NCBI GenBank assembly: GCA_000697055.1
Contig: JNDT01001185.1
Span: 1-64,000 of the forward strand
DNA length: 64,000 nt
Reading direction: 5' to 3'
Source: Saksenaea vasiformis B4078
Lineage: Eukaryota; Mucoromycota; Mucoromycetes; Mucorales; Saksenaeaceae
Positions 21,701-34,016 of the stretch are shown one piece after another; within the stretch, counting starts at the first letter, position 1; every line of letters starts with the position of its first letter. The position numbers were made by a program, and so were the translations under genes. The notes under the pieces were generated by a model, which did no database searches, had not been told where the DNA came from, and saw nothing but the letters and a program-made list of their open reading frames with translations.

Positions 21701-22939
21701 GATATATTGTGTCGCATATATACGTTGGATCTCTGCGCTGCGTCTATCATCCAAAAGCTCGTAGATTGGATTTACATCAATCGCGTTAACAAAAGTTGGG
21801 GAAGTGATTGTACTATGCACCCAGTTCTCGATATTGACCTCATCGTTCAGCAAGCTTGTATCTCCGCCTGACATATTCGCATCAATAATGTTTGAAAAAG
21901 TTTAATAGTATTGAATACCGGAAGCTTCCCAACGAATATTTTCTTCCAAGGTTGTCTGGATTACTTCGGATAGTCTGCCCTTTAAATCACCTCCCGACGG
22001 TTGATGGCGAAAACTTCCTCCTAGTAAGTTGTCAGTTACATACTAATAATGCAGCTTCTAACCGATCACGATCCAGTATGGATAATAGTAACCGTAGTCT
22101 CTGAAAACGTTTTCCAGGGAGATAAACTTTTCACGATCATCGGGAGCTAAGATAGCCCTGTCAATTGCTTCTTCAAAATCTTTTGTTGCACTAACAGCAG
22201 CGGGCGGAATAAACACCTGTTTGAAGCAGTTATTACCCGATGGCCTTCATCTGCTTGCCAGACTAACATGTCGCCTGTGTATATCATAACTTCTCCATTG
22301 TTCTTGATCGTCCTCAAAGGCAGCAGCCTCCGACGCATCTTTAAACTGATGTATCCCAGGGAGTGGAAGTTTGTGGTAGTCAGGAACACGAGCCGACTTT
22401 ATTGCGTATGCGTCAGCGATTGGACGGTCTGGGTAGAGATAGATATGCTGGCTGTGTTCCAGCTCAACAGCTTGCTTGTTGGCCGGTTTGCTTTTAGCAT
22501 TTACTCCTCGTATCCAGCTTGAAGAGACATCGGTGGTTAACTTTTATGATATTGTTAACAAAGTGCAGGAAGGGTTGCGATTGCTCCTCACCGAAAGTAT
22601 ATAATCTTCCAACCGTAGTCGCGGCTTTTCCATGAGAAAAAAAAACTAACTAGCGAACTTGTATCAGCTGTTATCTTATATAGAGTGGCGTAAAGTTAAG
22701 GTTTGTGAACGAAGCGACCTTAACGGTGCCACAGTAGCATCATTGGACGCGATTACGGCGTCCAAACAAACCGCTGCTATTATCTGGCATCCTACAATCA
22801 GATTATGGTCGTCATCCTGCCAACGAAACTGCAGTGGATAATAGTATACTAAGCGATCGTCATCTAACACTAATCTTTGACCTGACTTGACAAGACCATA
22901 TATGGTTGTCTTTGTGCATCCCGCTGAACGCTTAGTCAT
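17553..22939 (-). CDS. Giant multidomain protein: three MACPF-like units, FAR1-like zinc finger, SEL1 repeats
   Basis: Fifteen exons (22939-22757, 22674-22592, 22517-22268, 22216-22063, 22020-21919, 21867-21251, 21143-20990, 20937-20803, 20749-20253, 20191-20035, 19985-19752, 19698-19433, 19382-19257, 19207-18765, 18717-17553) have matching phases and total 4,566 nt, a 1,521-residue protein. Units A, B and C each carry a GYYYP...GG motif, which aligns with the MACPF signature Y-G-T-H-F...GG, then GGD/GGH, a Trp, and a P-I/T-Y-x-L-L block as in MACPF C-termini. MACPF proteins oligomerise into membrane pores, but activity here is unproven and no signal peptide is visible. The zinc finger resembles FAR1 transposase DNA-binding domains. 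The SEL1 tail is a helical scaffold. The first two exons and the start are least certain. Role unknown; self/non-self or intracellular defence is speculation. Confidence 0.78.
18765..19382 (-). other. FAR1/WRKY-GCM1-like zinc finger in the MACPF-like protein
   Basis: Exons 13 and 14 give a helix-rich lead with CRNACMDHKF, then IVCIYCSRR, HSCQWGIML, KWKFHKF and SVHNHVL. The order C-x2-C, S-C-x-W, W-x-F, H-N-H is that of FAR1-type DNA-binding domains found in Mutator-like transposases and proteins domesticated from them. Family assignment rests on this residue pattern only. Confidence 0.6.
19433..20191 (-). repeat. MACPF-like unit C (third tandem unit)
   Basis: Three exons (20191-20035, 19985-19752, 19698-19433). 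The intron after the GYYYP block splits a Gly codon before GRVMY, and the next splits the Gly before GDSQLL, at the same sites and phase as in units A and B. The unit ends ...LRPIYQLLDQ and then a Pro-rich linker to the zinc finger. Confidence 0.7.
20253..21143 (-). repeat. MACPF-like unit B (second tandem unit)
   Basis: Three exons (21143-20990, 20937-20803, 20749-20253). GYYYPSIITLGG straddles the first intron and IIGGHSF the second, both phase 1. It contains GLRPTYELLGD and a Cys-containing stretch before the boundary ...CME/LNLYDE. It is the most diverged unit: the segment between the two Gly-Gly sites is only about 45 residues, against 78 in unit C. Confidence 0.7.
21251..22517 (-). repeat. 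MACPF-like unit A (first tandem unit) with its leader
   Basis: Exons 22517-22268, 22216-22063, 22020-21919 and 21867-21251. It shows DYGYYYPYWIVIGG and ASGGDTSLL across phase-1 introns, then VNPIYELLDD. The following long segment ends ...AHRE/LVLD at a phase-0 intron, matching the ...CME/LNLY boundary after unit B. The leader exon has no counterpart before units B and C. Confidence 0.7.
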
Positions 22940-23316
22940 TTCATTCGCTCAACGCTTGTGCACCCAGGGTTAGAAAACTCCGTCGCCACCATGTTAGCTT
23001 TCCCTGACATCTACTCATGAACAAGACAATATCGTATTTGTAGCACCTAAAATTTGCAGATCCCGTTTCAAGCTATTTGGCGTCAACGAAACCATTAAAT
23101 ATTTGAAATAGATAATCTAGAACTCGAGTTAATGAGTCGCATCTGCGTTCCCTACGAAGGTTGTAGAATGTGCTATATGTAAGCCAGGCTCGCTGTCATA
23201 TTGCCCCCAAGCATCTTTAGGCTCCCCTCAGTGGTCCATGCTCGCAAACTTCAGTGATTGTGATAGAGCTTTTTGATCCGGTAGCGGAGTTCTTACCTGA
23301 AAACATCTTCCACAAA
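22940..23316. promoter_or_regulatory. Divergent intergenic region between the MACPF-like gene and the methyltransferase gene
   Basis: 377 bp between divergent start codons, so it likely holds both promoters. AT-rich in the middle. No motif stands out, and an upstream non-coding exon for either gene cannot be excluded. Confidence 0.35.
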
Positions 23317-24996
23317 ATGGAACGTCACGCCCTTTTCGCCTGCTGTTCTCGACAAGGAGGAATCGATCTCGCCATGCGCAGGGTGCAGAGCCGTCTTTCG
23401 CAACAATTGTACTCCAATTTCTTGCAATGCTCGCGGCGGAGGGCAGCCATTTCCATGCCCATTCTCGAAGCGCGTAGACAATTCTCGGCAGGCACGATGG
23501 CCTTCAAGGAAGGTGGAGGAATGCGCGCAAGCTTTCTTAGCCCCTTTTTCGCTTCTCCAGATGAGGAAGAGGAAAACATACGACGTCGCAGTTATCCTCG
23601 CATGACAGCGAAGGAGACAGCAGCTTGTAAAGTTCCACCGACGCGTACCAAAATGCTTACCAGGGACTTTATCGATGACTCGCTGTACAACCCAAATTAT
23701 GGCTACTTCTCTAAGCAAGCTGTCATTTTTTCACCAGAAAATGATTTTGATTTTAATGCTATGCGGGATCATCTAGAGTTTATGAATATTCTAGCACATT
23801 TGTACAAAGATATTGAGAGCGATGTCGATGAAGTCGACGAAGTAGCCCGGCAGGTCTGGCATACACCTACGGAACTGTTCAAGGTACGATACCAGGACAT
23901 TCTGTAGCTTTGCTAATCTATGCGCATTTTCCTTCTTGTTTGGGCTAACTTTAGCCATGGTATGGCTATGCCATTGCAAAATATTTGGTGACAGAGTACA
24001 AGTTGAATCTCTATCCCCACAAGGACCTCATCATTTACGAAATGGGTGCAGGAAACGGCACATTGATGCTTAACATTCTTGATTATATCCAAAAGTATGA
24101 GCCATCTGTCTATCAGCGTACGCGATACAACATCATCGAAATTTCCGGCAAACTTGCAGAAAGACAGGCCGAACGTCAGGACGTCCGTGATGCTAAGGAT
24201 CAACACACATGCGTCAAGATCATTAATAAGAGTATATTCGACTGGGACATCCATGTTCCCGAGCATTGCTTCTTCTTGGGAATGGAAGTTATTGTAAGTT
24301 AATGTAAAGGAAGTATGGTCATCCTCAAGGCTTTTTAATCTTTGTTCCTAGGATAACTTTGCGCATGATCTTATTCGCTACGACGTGGACACGCTGAAAC
24401 CCTATCAGGCGTTGGTGAGCACAGACAAAGAAGGTGCATATACTGAAGTTTACGAACCGGTGGGCGAGGATCCATTGATTTCCCGTTATCTACACACACG
24501 CAGACAAGCTGGATACAGAAGCCCCGTGTTATCAAGACATCTCTGGCACAAACTACTCCGGAATTTGCCACTTGCTCCCAATTTGACTTCTCCCGAGTTC
24601 ATTCCTACCAAACTCTTTTTGCTACTCGAAACCTTGAAGACTTACTTCCCTCAACATCGACTGGTTCTTTCAGACTTCTCTGAACTACCAGATGCAGTGG
24701 AGGGTGTCGACGCACCAGTAGTACAGACACGATACAAAGGCACAATGGTGCCCTGCTCGACATACATGGTGCAACCGGGCTGGTTTGACATCTTTTTCCC
24801 GACTAACTTTGAACTCTTGGCCGATATGTATCTCCTGGTGTGTCGTGGAGCAAAGGCAGGAAACGACAAGAATGTTAAGGTGTTGACGCATAGAGAATTT
24901 TGTGAACGATATGGTGATATAGATCGCACGACTACTCGCAGCGGAGAGAATCCAATGCTCATGTATTATGAAAATATGAAAATGATATTAACTTAA
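23317..24996 (+). CDS. SAM-dependent methyltransferase, DUF185/MidA (NDUFAF7-like) superfamily
   Basis: Three exons (23317-23883, 23955-24293, 24352-24996) join in frame to 516 residues. NDUFAF7/MidA proteins methylate an Arg of a complex I subunit in mitochondria; whether this relative does the same is not shown. An Arg/Ser-rich N-terminus fits mitochondrial import. Next is the substrate-side block FIDDSLYNPNYGYFSKQAV, then PWYGYAIAKYL, and motif I of the SAM fold YEMGAGNGTLMLNILDYI with its acidic-G-x-G-x-G. The later part contains DNFAHDLIRYD. A 66-residue insert relative to bacterial MidA sits before motif I. The ATG at 23317 is the first in frame with the targeting-like sequence. Confidence 0.85.
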
Positions 24997-25250
24997 ACCG
25001 TCTGAATGGGGTTTTCGCCGTTTATCATCATATGAATTTGACCGTTGTTATGTTGGGTTGACAAGAATTGTAGTACAATACTTATTTAAATGTGCTGTTT
25101 TGGGTGATGAAAGAAACGCCACGAGCTTCTCGAGAGGTCATCTTTTTCTTCCCGTATTCGGTAATCCAACATGCAGCAGCAGTAGTATGAAAGTCACACC
25201 CATGCGTACCTTTCTCATCCGCTTCCCCGTCTTCACAAGCCCTTCATACA

Positions 25251-28200
25251 ATGAATGGGTAAGCATTCTAGTAACCTGTTCGAGGACATTGAGCTCTTAA
25301 TCATGGCATAGACTTGATTTCGACCTGCACTCGCGAATTCTTATGGGATTGGCCGAAGTGCTGGCCGATTCCCGAGCAAAAGCATCGGACGATGACATTG
25401 GAAGGCTTGTTGCCAAATGTCCCCCAGTACCCCTTGATTCACCCGATGATGTTACTATTTTCACACGCGAGAATGCGCCTAACGTTGGCATGCTGGTATG
25501 ATGGGAGAAAAAAGACTATCGCCTTCGTTATGTTTGTCGACTTGACGTATACTTCTTCCTATAGACACGCCGCTGTCAACAGTCCTTGACCGCCTTGGTA
25601 AAATATGCTACCAATGCCACCGAAGAACGACAGTTGGAACTGCTACCTAGGTTACTTGCATATGTGCGATACCTCCCTGCTTATACGTGGGAAGAAACAA
25701 TTCTGTACAAAGGTATACATACTGGGCTGTCATCATAGTGAGAGCATGGCTGACATAACTTCGCAAATAGATCTTCCTCCTTCAGACATGATCACTTACA
25801 GCCTAGTGTCCGGTATTCTTGAAATCGGTTACAAGCGACCAGAGATATATGATAGGGTGATTGACGTGTTGTGGAAATTCGGAGAATGTATCGTGCATGA
25901 ATTGGCAAAAGGAAATGGTAAGCGACCAACAGGCTTCTGTTTGGTGGCTAACAACCATCATAGTCGAATATACCATCACATTCATTCTCCCGGCTTTGGC
26001 TGGTTTGGCACGTGCGCTTCAACTCTCTCCTTATCTTTATAAACCAAATCAACTGCTTGCATTATGTCAGAATACGCAACTACTGATCCGAGACGAGACG
26101 CTGGGTCATATCCAAGAAGCTATCGACACCTGTATAGGAGAGCACGATACTTCAACCTACAGCCGCTGCGTTTTAGCAACATACTTCGAAGAAGGCATGC
26201 CGTTAAGCAGCAACAGGGTTGTATACGATCTGTTGGTTGTGCTACGCAACGTGACAGCCCGTGTTATCAATGGTCTTGCAAAACCTATGGATACCCACCC
26301 CTCTAAGCGACGACTGAAAAAGCTTCACTTGACGAATGATATTGAAACCGCGTGGTCTACATTGATGCACGGCACTGTACAGGTGGACGAGCGAAGCGAA
26401 CACATTAAAAAGAACCTGCGAGCCGTTTATATTATGAGTTTGGGTTATTACGATGACATTCGCAAATACGCCGAGAAAATTGCTCAAGATGGAAAGAAGT
26501 GGGCCCCGCATGCTTATATGCAAGAGATCCTCGGTACTAGCTTGGTAAGTCCACGGAATAAAGGGCATAGATTGAGCAATCCCACTGACCTTCATGGTTC
26601 AGCATGTTGCTGCACTTGCATCTATCTATCTGCATGAAGTGGATGACGTTCTTATCGACCATATATCCCAAAGTCTTTTTGGTGCTCCTCACGTCGAAGA
26701 CTCGTGGGTACATATAGCGTCCCTAGATGCTGCCGCACTTCTTGCTGTCAAGTAAGTTTACACACAGTACTGGTACTGATGTCCTAACAAACGTTATGTC
26801 TGTATATGTAGCTTTCCTCATCTGAATAGCAGCATGACCAATACTATCTGCCGATTTCTGGCCACACCTTCTCTCGTATTTGAACTCAACACAGAACAAA
26901 ACGGTAAAACTATTAGCGTACAACAGTTCGCAATTGTGCGTCTAGCACAATGCGTTCAGGTAGGATGGTTTGTCACGTAATCTTTATCGTACTGAAATCC
27001 ATCACAGATTAAGCCACAGGCACAAATGTCTCAAGCAGCTATCTCAACTCTGTATGCCCTCTTGAACGAGATAACACGTTATACTGAGGAAGAAAATGCA
27101 AGCGTCAATGAAAGATTCAGTGCATCCTTTGGAGGGAAGAATGTTATCTCAGGAGCCCCTGCAGTGAATGATTTGAGTGAAAAACAGAAACAGCAGGTGT
27201 GCGCTAATGCTCTTTCTGCTATTGTCGGCGTCGCTGTCTATCTGAAGGATGAAACGGTAACAAATCACCAATGTACCGCTATGCTTATTGATCGTGTCCA
27301 TTAGATTATGGCTCAGGCACTTTCTATGTTGGTGTTACGGCGCAAGACCCTTTCAACGGCTGCCACGACACAGTTAACTCGCAAGTTGGTGGATCTTGCA
27401 CTTGTGAGTCCCGTCAATGTCTTCAACGACATCATCAACCTTTTCTCTACGTTGGGCCGTGAATCACTAATGGTTGATAACCGCCAGCTAAGCGATTCTG
27501 TAAGTTCTTGACATGCAAATGTGAGAAAATAATTCTAACAAGCGATAATGATAGATTTTGGGAGCCCAATTAAGATTGGCAAGCGAGCTGTCTGCCAGAC
27601 CAGAATATTACCACACATACCTTATCAACCTGCTGACTTTGTTTGTGGAGAATGGCAATTCCGTTCAGCGCACTCTAAACAAAACAAAGAAAGATGCCGA
27701 ATATCCTTTGGCGGCTAAGTTAGGCACGCTATTGCCTGTACTTAAAGTGCTCCTACAGCACAAGGATTTTAATCCTCATCACGATCCAAGTGAAGAAACA
27801 GTTACTTTGTTCCGTAACGCCTGGTTTCACTGTGTACTGTTTGGCTTCGTCACGGAAACGATGTGGATTCGCGAATGGCATGATGCTATGCTGGTTATCG
27901 CCAAAAAGACTCCTGGACTAGTAATCGAGAGTGCTACGAACTACCTCGAAAGCGATCTCGAATATAATTCTGTACTTCGTGGAGGCAATACTGCTGATCA
28001 TAACCTTGCCTCTATGCGCCAAAAATTGACAAGCTATTTGCCCGCGCTGGCGTATGATATCAAGTACTTCTCATTTGCGCAAGTGATTTTCGTTTTGAGT
28101 GTCTACCACATCGAAATGATGCGAAGTCATATGGGCGATTGTAGCTATGTCTTGCGTTATTTCATGAACGAAGGTGTCAATAACAGCACCCTAGCCAATG

Positions 28201-31200
28201 CACTCGAAGCTATTGCGGAGCGTGTTGCAAATGCATTCATCAAGAATTCGTCTTCCAAAGCGGTAGGCCAGGTGTTGGACGACGAGCTTTCCAAGCAGTT
28301 GGCTAGTTTATTGAAGCTTTGCTGCCACCGACTAAAGAAGGTCCATCAAATGGCCCTTAAGACAACAGAACGAATTGTTATCGCCTTCCCTCAAGTATTC
28401 GCCGAAAAGTCGTTGATCACTCTCCTGCTGGAACTAGTTCAACTTCTTTGGCTCAGCTGCGAAGCAGAATACCGTGACGAGGTACAACGTTGAAAGAAAT
28501 GTATCATCGATCCAACTAACGAACGTCTTAGTACTGCCCTATTTTCCACTTCACTTCGCCAAAAGCAGGTGTGACACTTGAACTGGGCGATTCATTTGTC
28601 TACCGCAAGGAAATCTGCACGCGGTTTTACGAAAGTGCCAAAAAATGGTTGCAGATCTCAATGGATCGAGCACCGCTTGAAGTTGGCGGATTGCTACAAG
28701 ACTATCTGACTGAGTTCGACCGGTTTTCTGCGGGTACACCGATGGACACTGTCCACTTGGGTCGATCTTTGGCGCTTGAAGTGGGAAAATCATCTTCGAA
28801 GGACTTACTTTCACAAGGTACCGCTGATCTTTTATCATTTCTGTTAATGACACATTTTTTTTATGTAGATGTTGTCCCAAGAGTCCCTTCACTTTCTCCA
28901 GACGATGCATCCGGTTTCGTCAATGGGTTCACCTCCCGACGATTTTATACTGGCGAGATAAGCGGTATAGAGTACATTGATGGCTTGCACAGTCATGCAG
29001 GTACGTGTAAAGAATCTGATAACTATCAAGCATTCATCGCTTCTTTAGACAAGCTACCGGATAGCATTACGGGAAGCGGCTTGGATGAACAAGTACCTCT
29101 CGTTCTCGAGATGCTGCGGACACTGTTTGAAGATGTGAGACAAAAGAGGAAGATAACTGTGGAACGGCTTCATCGTACATTGCATCGGGCTGCTGGCTAT
29201 ATCATTGCTTTAAAGAAGGTATGTAGAACGAAGCTGAGATTTCTGGGGCTGAAGATATCTTTAGGTTCATCCGGATCTAGTGCATTACGTTGTTCGGATC
29301 CCAGTGTATCTCTTTACACCTGAGTCATTGGATGTTGGCACATCAGTTTGGAATTGGATTCTTGTCGAGCGACCAGAAACCGAAAAACGGCTTATGGTTG
29401 AGATGCTGGGCATGTGGAATTGGGCACAAAAGCATCGCAAAGGCCTCTTTTCACCTATTCTCAAGTATGTTTCTGTTTTGTATGTCTCACAAGTAATACT
29501 GACGCAAAACATTTCTAGTGTGAAACATCCGTTTGTGAGCAAGATGACCTATGTTCCATCCGACAAGGCCATACGAGAGAGCAATCAGAGAGCCGCCAAC
29601 TTTTTGTTTTCTCCGCATGTAACGTGGACTAAATTCCTAAGCAGCCGTTTTTATGCTATCCGTCACCGCAGCAAACATCTCGTAAACATGTTTGTTCGTA
29701 TGCTTCAGGAATCTTTCCAGAACGCCCATTTAATGAGGTATGTCGCGAAGTATGCTCGAATGGTACAATTAATACACAGGTAATAGCACTCATCCTTTGG
29801 CTCGCTATGCTCGTTTCCAGCTTCTACGTCTAGGAATGAAGATATTGCAATCTACCAAGATGGAAGCTCTCGCGGAACACAAGTTCAGGACCCTTGTCTA
29901 CGATGCTGCATTCAATTGGTTTTCGCTCGAAGCAACGTATGTCCAGCCATTTGTGTGGTTTTTATATGCTGATTATTCTTTTAGATGGCATTATGGTGGA
30001 CGGAAGACACTAGCGTTAATGGATTATAAGCTTATCACCGAGTTTTACAATGCTGTGTCAAGCGATTCACCCAATCTGAGTTACTTGGTCACTAGTTCAC
30101 CTTTGAAAAACTCCAACTCAAAGATTGCTTCGGGATTATATATGTTCCTGAATGGTAAGATACTTCAGTGGTACATGGTGTATTCTAATTTCAGGGATAG
30201 ACAAAACGAAGGACGACGTAATTCGACAACATCAGTTTTCCAAGAAGTTGCTCCTGCTATTTCTCGAGAGCGAACTCACGCGCCTGTCTGTGTGGTGCAA
30301 CCCGCTCAATGCAGTGAGCCATGGTCATCCCGCCATGTTCAATGGAAACATCGAAAAATCGATGGTGATGGAGGTAAATAAGGGCCAGCGCAAGACGTGG
30401 TAATAGCTAATGGGTCTACTCTATTTCGCTAGGATTCCTGGAAGAATATTGTCCGTTTTGCATGGGAGTTATCCCCCAGGTTGGCAGTAATGATGAATGC
30501 GCGATTTTTGCAACCAGTTGTTCACCGGGAATTACACCGCCTGATCGCCAACAACTCCTTGGATGTGGTGGACGTTCCTGAAGCTTTGGTCATATTACTT
30601 GGTGAAAAACTTCAGCCAACCGCAAAACTTGATTTGAAGGTAAAGCAGGAAAAGAATAGTATAGTCCTCTGACACGATATAGTACTTGCAATATTGGGCA
30701 CCTGTTCCAGCGATCACAGCGGCAAACTACTTCTCACCAGCGTACAACAATCATCCTTTGATCTTGCAGTACGCCATGCGATCTCTGGAATACTATCCTG
30801 TCGATACTGTATTCTTCTATATCCCTCAGATTGTACAAGCATTGCGTTACGATGATCTTGGCTACGTTGAAAAATATATCTTGGAAGCCGGTCAGGTCTC
30901 CCAGCTGTTTGCACACCAGATTATTTGGAACATGAAAGCGAATTTCTTTGTTGACGCTGACAAGGAATGCGCCAAGGTAAGCTACTAATTTATATGTTGT
31001 GACATGAACTTATTCTTTACATCAAAAGCCTGATGCTCTCAAACCAACTTTGGAACGCATCATCGAAACTCTTACAGCCTCTTTCACTGGAGCCGATCGT
31101 GAATTTTATGAACGCGAGTTCGAATTCTTTAGCAACGTTACCAAAATTTCCGGTTACTTGAAAGAATATATCAAATATGGCCAAAATGAGAAGAAACCTT

Positions 31201-32425
31201 TGCAAAAAGTAAATAAGTTTATGCCAGAGAGTTTTATCTGATACGCTGATCGTTTAGAAACGCTTGGACGAGGAGCTTGCCAAAATTAAAGTGGACGTTG
31301 GGGTGTATCTACCAAGCAATCCAGATGGACGTGTCGTAGATATTAACCGCACGTCTGGTCGTCCGTTGCAGAGCCACGCCAAGGTAAGGCGATGGCGGTA
31401 CGAGAACGAATACTTAGGCAGGTTCAATATAGGCACCCTTCATGGCAACCTTTAAGATCGAGAAGGAAGTGGAAAATACCGAGGTTGCGATAACCGACGA
31501 ACCTACCCACCAGAAGCAGACAATTCAGACATGGCAAGGTGCTATCTTCAAAGTCGGCGATGACTGTCGTCAAGACGTCCTCGCTCTGCAATTAATTGCA
31601 GTATTCAAGAACATCTTTACAAGCGTTGGTTTGGATTTGTACGTCTATCCATATCGTGTTGTAGCGACAGAACCCGGAAGAGGTGTGATTGACGTAATCC
31701 CACGCTCAATTTCGCGTGATCAGCTCGGTCGTGAAAAGGTCAACAGCTTGTTCGATTACTTCGTTGCCAAGTATGGTAGTCCCGACTCGATCCACTTCCA
31801 GCGAGCACGCATCAACTTTGTGCAAAGTGTTGCAGCCTATTCCGTGATTTCCTACTTGTTGCAGATCAAAGATCGACACAATGGCAACATCATGTTGGAT
31901 GATGATGGACACATTATCCACATTGGTAATGAGTACAGTCATGTCAGATAACATGTGCTTATCGTGTGTGGCTATTGTAGATTTTGGTTTCATTTTTGAT
32001 ATTGCTCCGGGAGGCATCACTTTTGAAAGTTCGCCGTTCAAACTGACAGCCGAGATGATCCAGGTGATGGGAGGCGGATCGGAAGAACAGGCGTTCAAGC
32101 AATTTTCAGAACTGGTGATCAAAGCTTATTTGGCTTGTCGACCCTATGCCGAGCTGATTATGCAGCTGATTACATTAATGCTTCAGTCTGGTCTTCCGTG
32201 CTTCAGAGGGGAAACAATCAAACGGATGAGAATGCGTTTCCAGGTGGACAAATCTGAACGCGCTGCGGCTGACTTTATGATGATGCGTATAAAAGATTCC
32301 TTTGAGAATCAGCGAACGGTTCTCTATGATTATTTCCAGAAACTCACAAATGGTAAGCCCGCCATGTCGTTAATTCCGCCGCTAATCATTCTAACTTTTG
32401 ATTTCCTAAAGGTATTCCGTACTAG
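25251..32425 (+). CDS. STT4: Phosphatidylinositol 4-kinase III alpha (STT4), multi-exon
   Basis: Makes PI4P at the plasma membrane. The model is a first mini-exon of eight bases (25251-25258), exon 25312-25495, exon from 25565, and many more, to a final 14-base exon (32412-32425). I estimate about 20 exons and roughly 2,000 residues; not every junction was fixed. The long N-terminal part is alpha-solenoid. The catalytic end shows [12 protein letters not shown] and [19 protein letters not shown], then [20 protein letters not shown], the catalytic loop [15 protein letters not shown], and DFGF of the metal-binding motif split by the intron at about 31927-31980. The C-terminus [21 protein letters not shown] is typical of STT4. 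All key kinase residues are present and I see no break. Confidence 0.93.
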
Positions 32426-32585
32426 TAGAAAAAAGAAAAGATTATTTCATACATAGTGAATAAACAAAAAGAGCACAAACGCACGCACGCACACATCTCT
32501 ACATGGACATTGGTTTCCGAAAAGGAGGGATAGGAGAGCGATATGGTTTTTATTCTCCATTATGGTGAGTGGAGCGTTTTGTGAT

Positions 32586-33482
32586 TTATTTTCTTTGCTT
32601 CTGAGCAAGGAAATCAGTGAACTCCTGGTAAGGGGCCTTGATGAACTCGGTCTCGGTCCACAAGTCGGGGGTGAGGAAGCCGTAGGTGTTGCCGATAGCA
32701 GCGAAGGTGGCCTTGACGAAGTTACCCAAAGTACGGGTAGAACCACGCGAAGAGGTGTAACAGTCGGAGATACCAGCGAGCTGAAGGACCTTCTTGGAGG
32801 TGGGAGCAGCGACAAGACCAGTGCCACGGGGAGCGGGCACCAAGCGGCACAAAGTCGAACCACACTTGCCGGTCACCTTGCAAGGTACGGTGTGGGGTTC
32901 ACCCAAAGCAGAGCCCCAGTAACCACGGCGAACGGGGATAATGGAAAGCTTCGCCAGGATGATGGCGCCACGAATGGCGGTGGCAACTTCCTTGGAGCAC
33001 TTAACACCCAAACCGACATGACCATCGTAGTCACCAATGACAACGAAGGCCTTGAAACGAGTGCGCTGACCGGCACGGGTCTGCTTCTGCACGGGCATGA
33101 TCTTCATGACCTCGTCCTTCAGCTTGGGCAAGAAGTAATCGATAATCTGGTACTCCTTGACGGGAAGCGAAAACAAGTAAATTTCTTCGATGGACTTGAT
33201 CTTGCCAGCCTTCACGAGACGGCCAAGCTTGGTCATAGGGACCCATTCGTTCTTTTCTTCACGTCCGCGACGAGCGCCACGGCCACGACCACCACGGCCA
33301 CGACCACGTCCGAAACCACCACGTCCTTTTTTGGGGAATTGTGAATGAACAGCATATAAAAAACGTAAACCGAAAATGTCATCCTTCTGATTTCACTTGC
33401 TCGTAAAAACGAGAGAGATGCATTGTCCGATGATCTAAATCTTCTACTTACCACGAGTACCGGCCTGAGCAGAATCAGCCAT
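32586..33482 (-). CDS. RPS2: 40S ribosomal protein uS5 (RPS2)
   Basis: Small-subunit protein near the mRNA entry site. Two exons (33482-33452, 33325-32586) join in frame to 256 residues. The N-terminus after the intron is an RG-rich tail ([20 protein letters not shown]), a target for arginine methylation in this family. The S5 domain follows with [20 protein letters not shown] and [13 protein letters not shown]. The first intron sits after only ten codons, a common position in fungal ribosomal genes. The strand has a 260-residue antisense open frame, caused by codon bias. Confidence 0.96.
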
Positions 33483-34016
33483 ACTACAAAAGAAAAAAAA
33501 AAGAGGGAAATTCGTTTAATTATCTAAATCCATCCATCATCCGCAACATTCTTCACCATCATTTGCACTATTTTCGTGCCCTATCTACTTACTTGATTTT
33601 TCAGGGAAGAGAGGAAACTTCATGGCTTGAGATGAGGTCCCCTCCTTGTCCTCCGGCCGCCGCGAACCTTCTCCCGGACAGTATCCGGACCTGAAAATCG
33701 TCATTTGCTGCTCCGCAGAGAACACACTCCGCGCACGATAGGGGATCTATTTACAGGACCTTTCCCCATGATTTTGCGTCGATTTGAAATCATTCGGCGT
33801 TGCTTGCAGATAAACTCTGCGACTTGAAGTATATCTTTTTGCGTTCATAGAATACTACAACTTGCGTGTCATACTCTTCCATCTTACGCTTGTGCCGTTG
33901 GTAGCTTCCCATTATCCAACGCAAAAGATATATCGGAAACGTGGCTTCATTGTCTCGTGGAAAGGACATGTTAAAGATAGGTCCCGATTATTCCGTGTTA
34001 AACATAGGATTCTTTG
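33483..34016. other. RPS2 upstream region
   Basis: The first 250 bp next to the RPS2 start are pyrimidine-rich on the coding strand, with a GC-rich patch at 33650-33680 (CCGGCCGCCGCG), and likely hold its promoter and leader. The remainder runs into the 38-bp tandem repeat. No gene seen. Confidence 0.45.

Noticed and set aside
23293..23718. 141-codon minus-strand ORF
   Set aside because: Antisense shadow of the methyltransferase first exon.
32562..33344. 260-codon plus-strand ORF
   Set aside because: It is the exact antisense of RPS2 and has a repetitive, non-natural composition (Thr/Ala/Asp runs opposite the RG tail).
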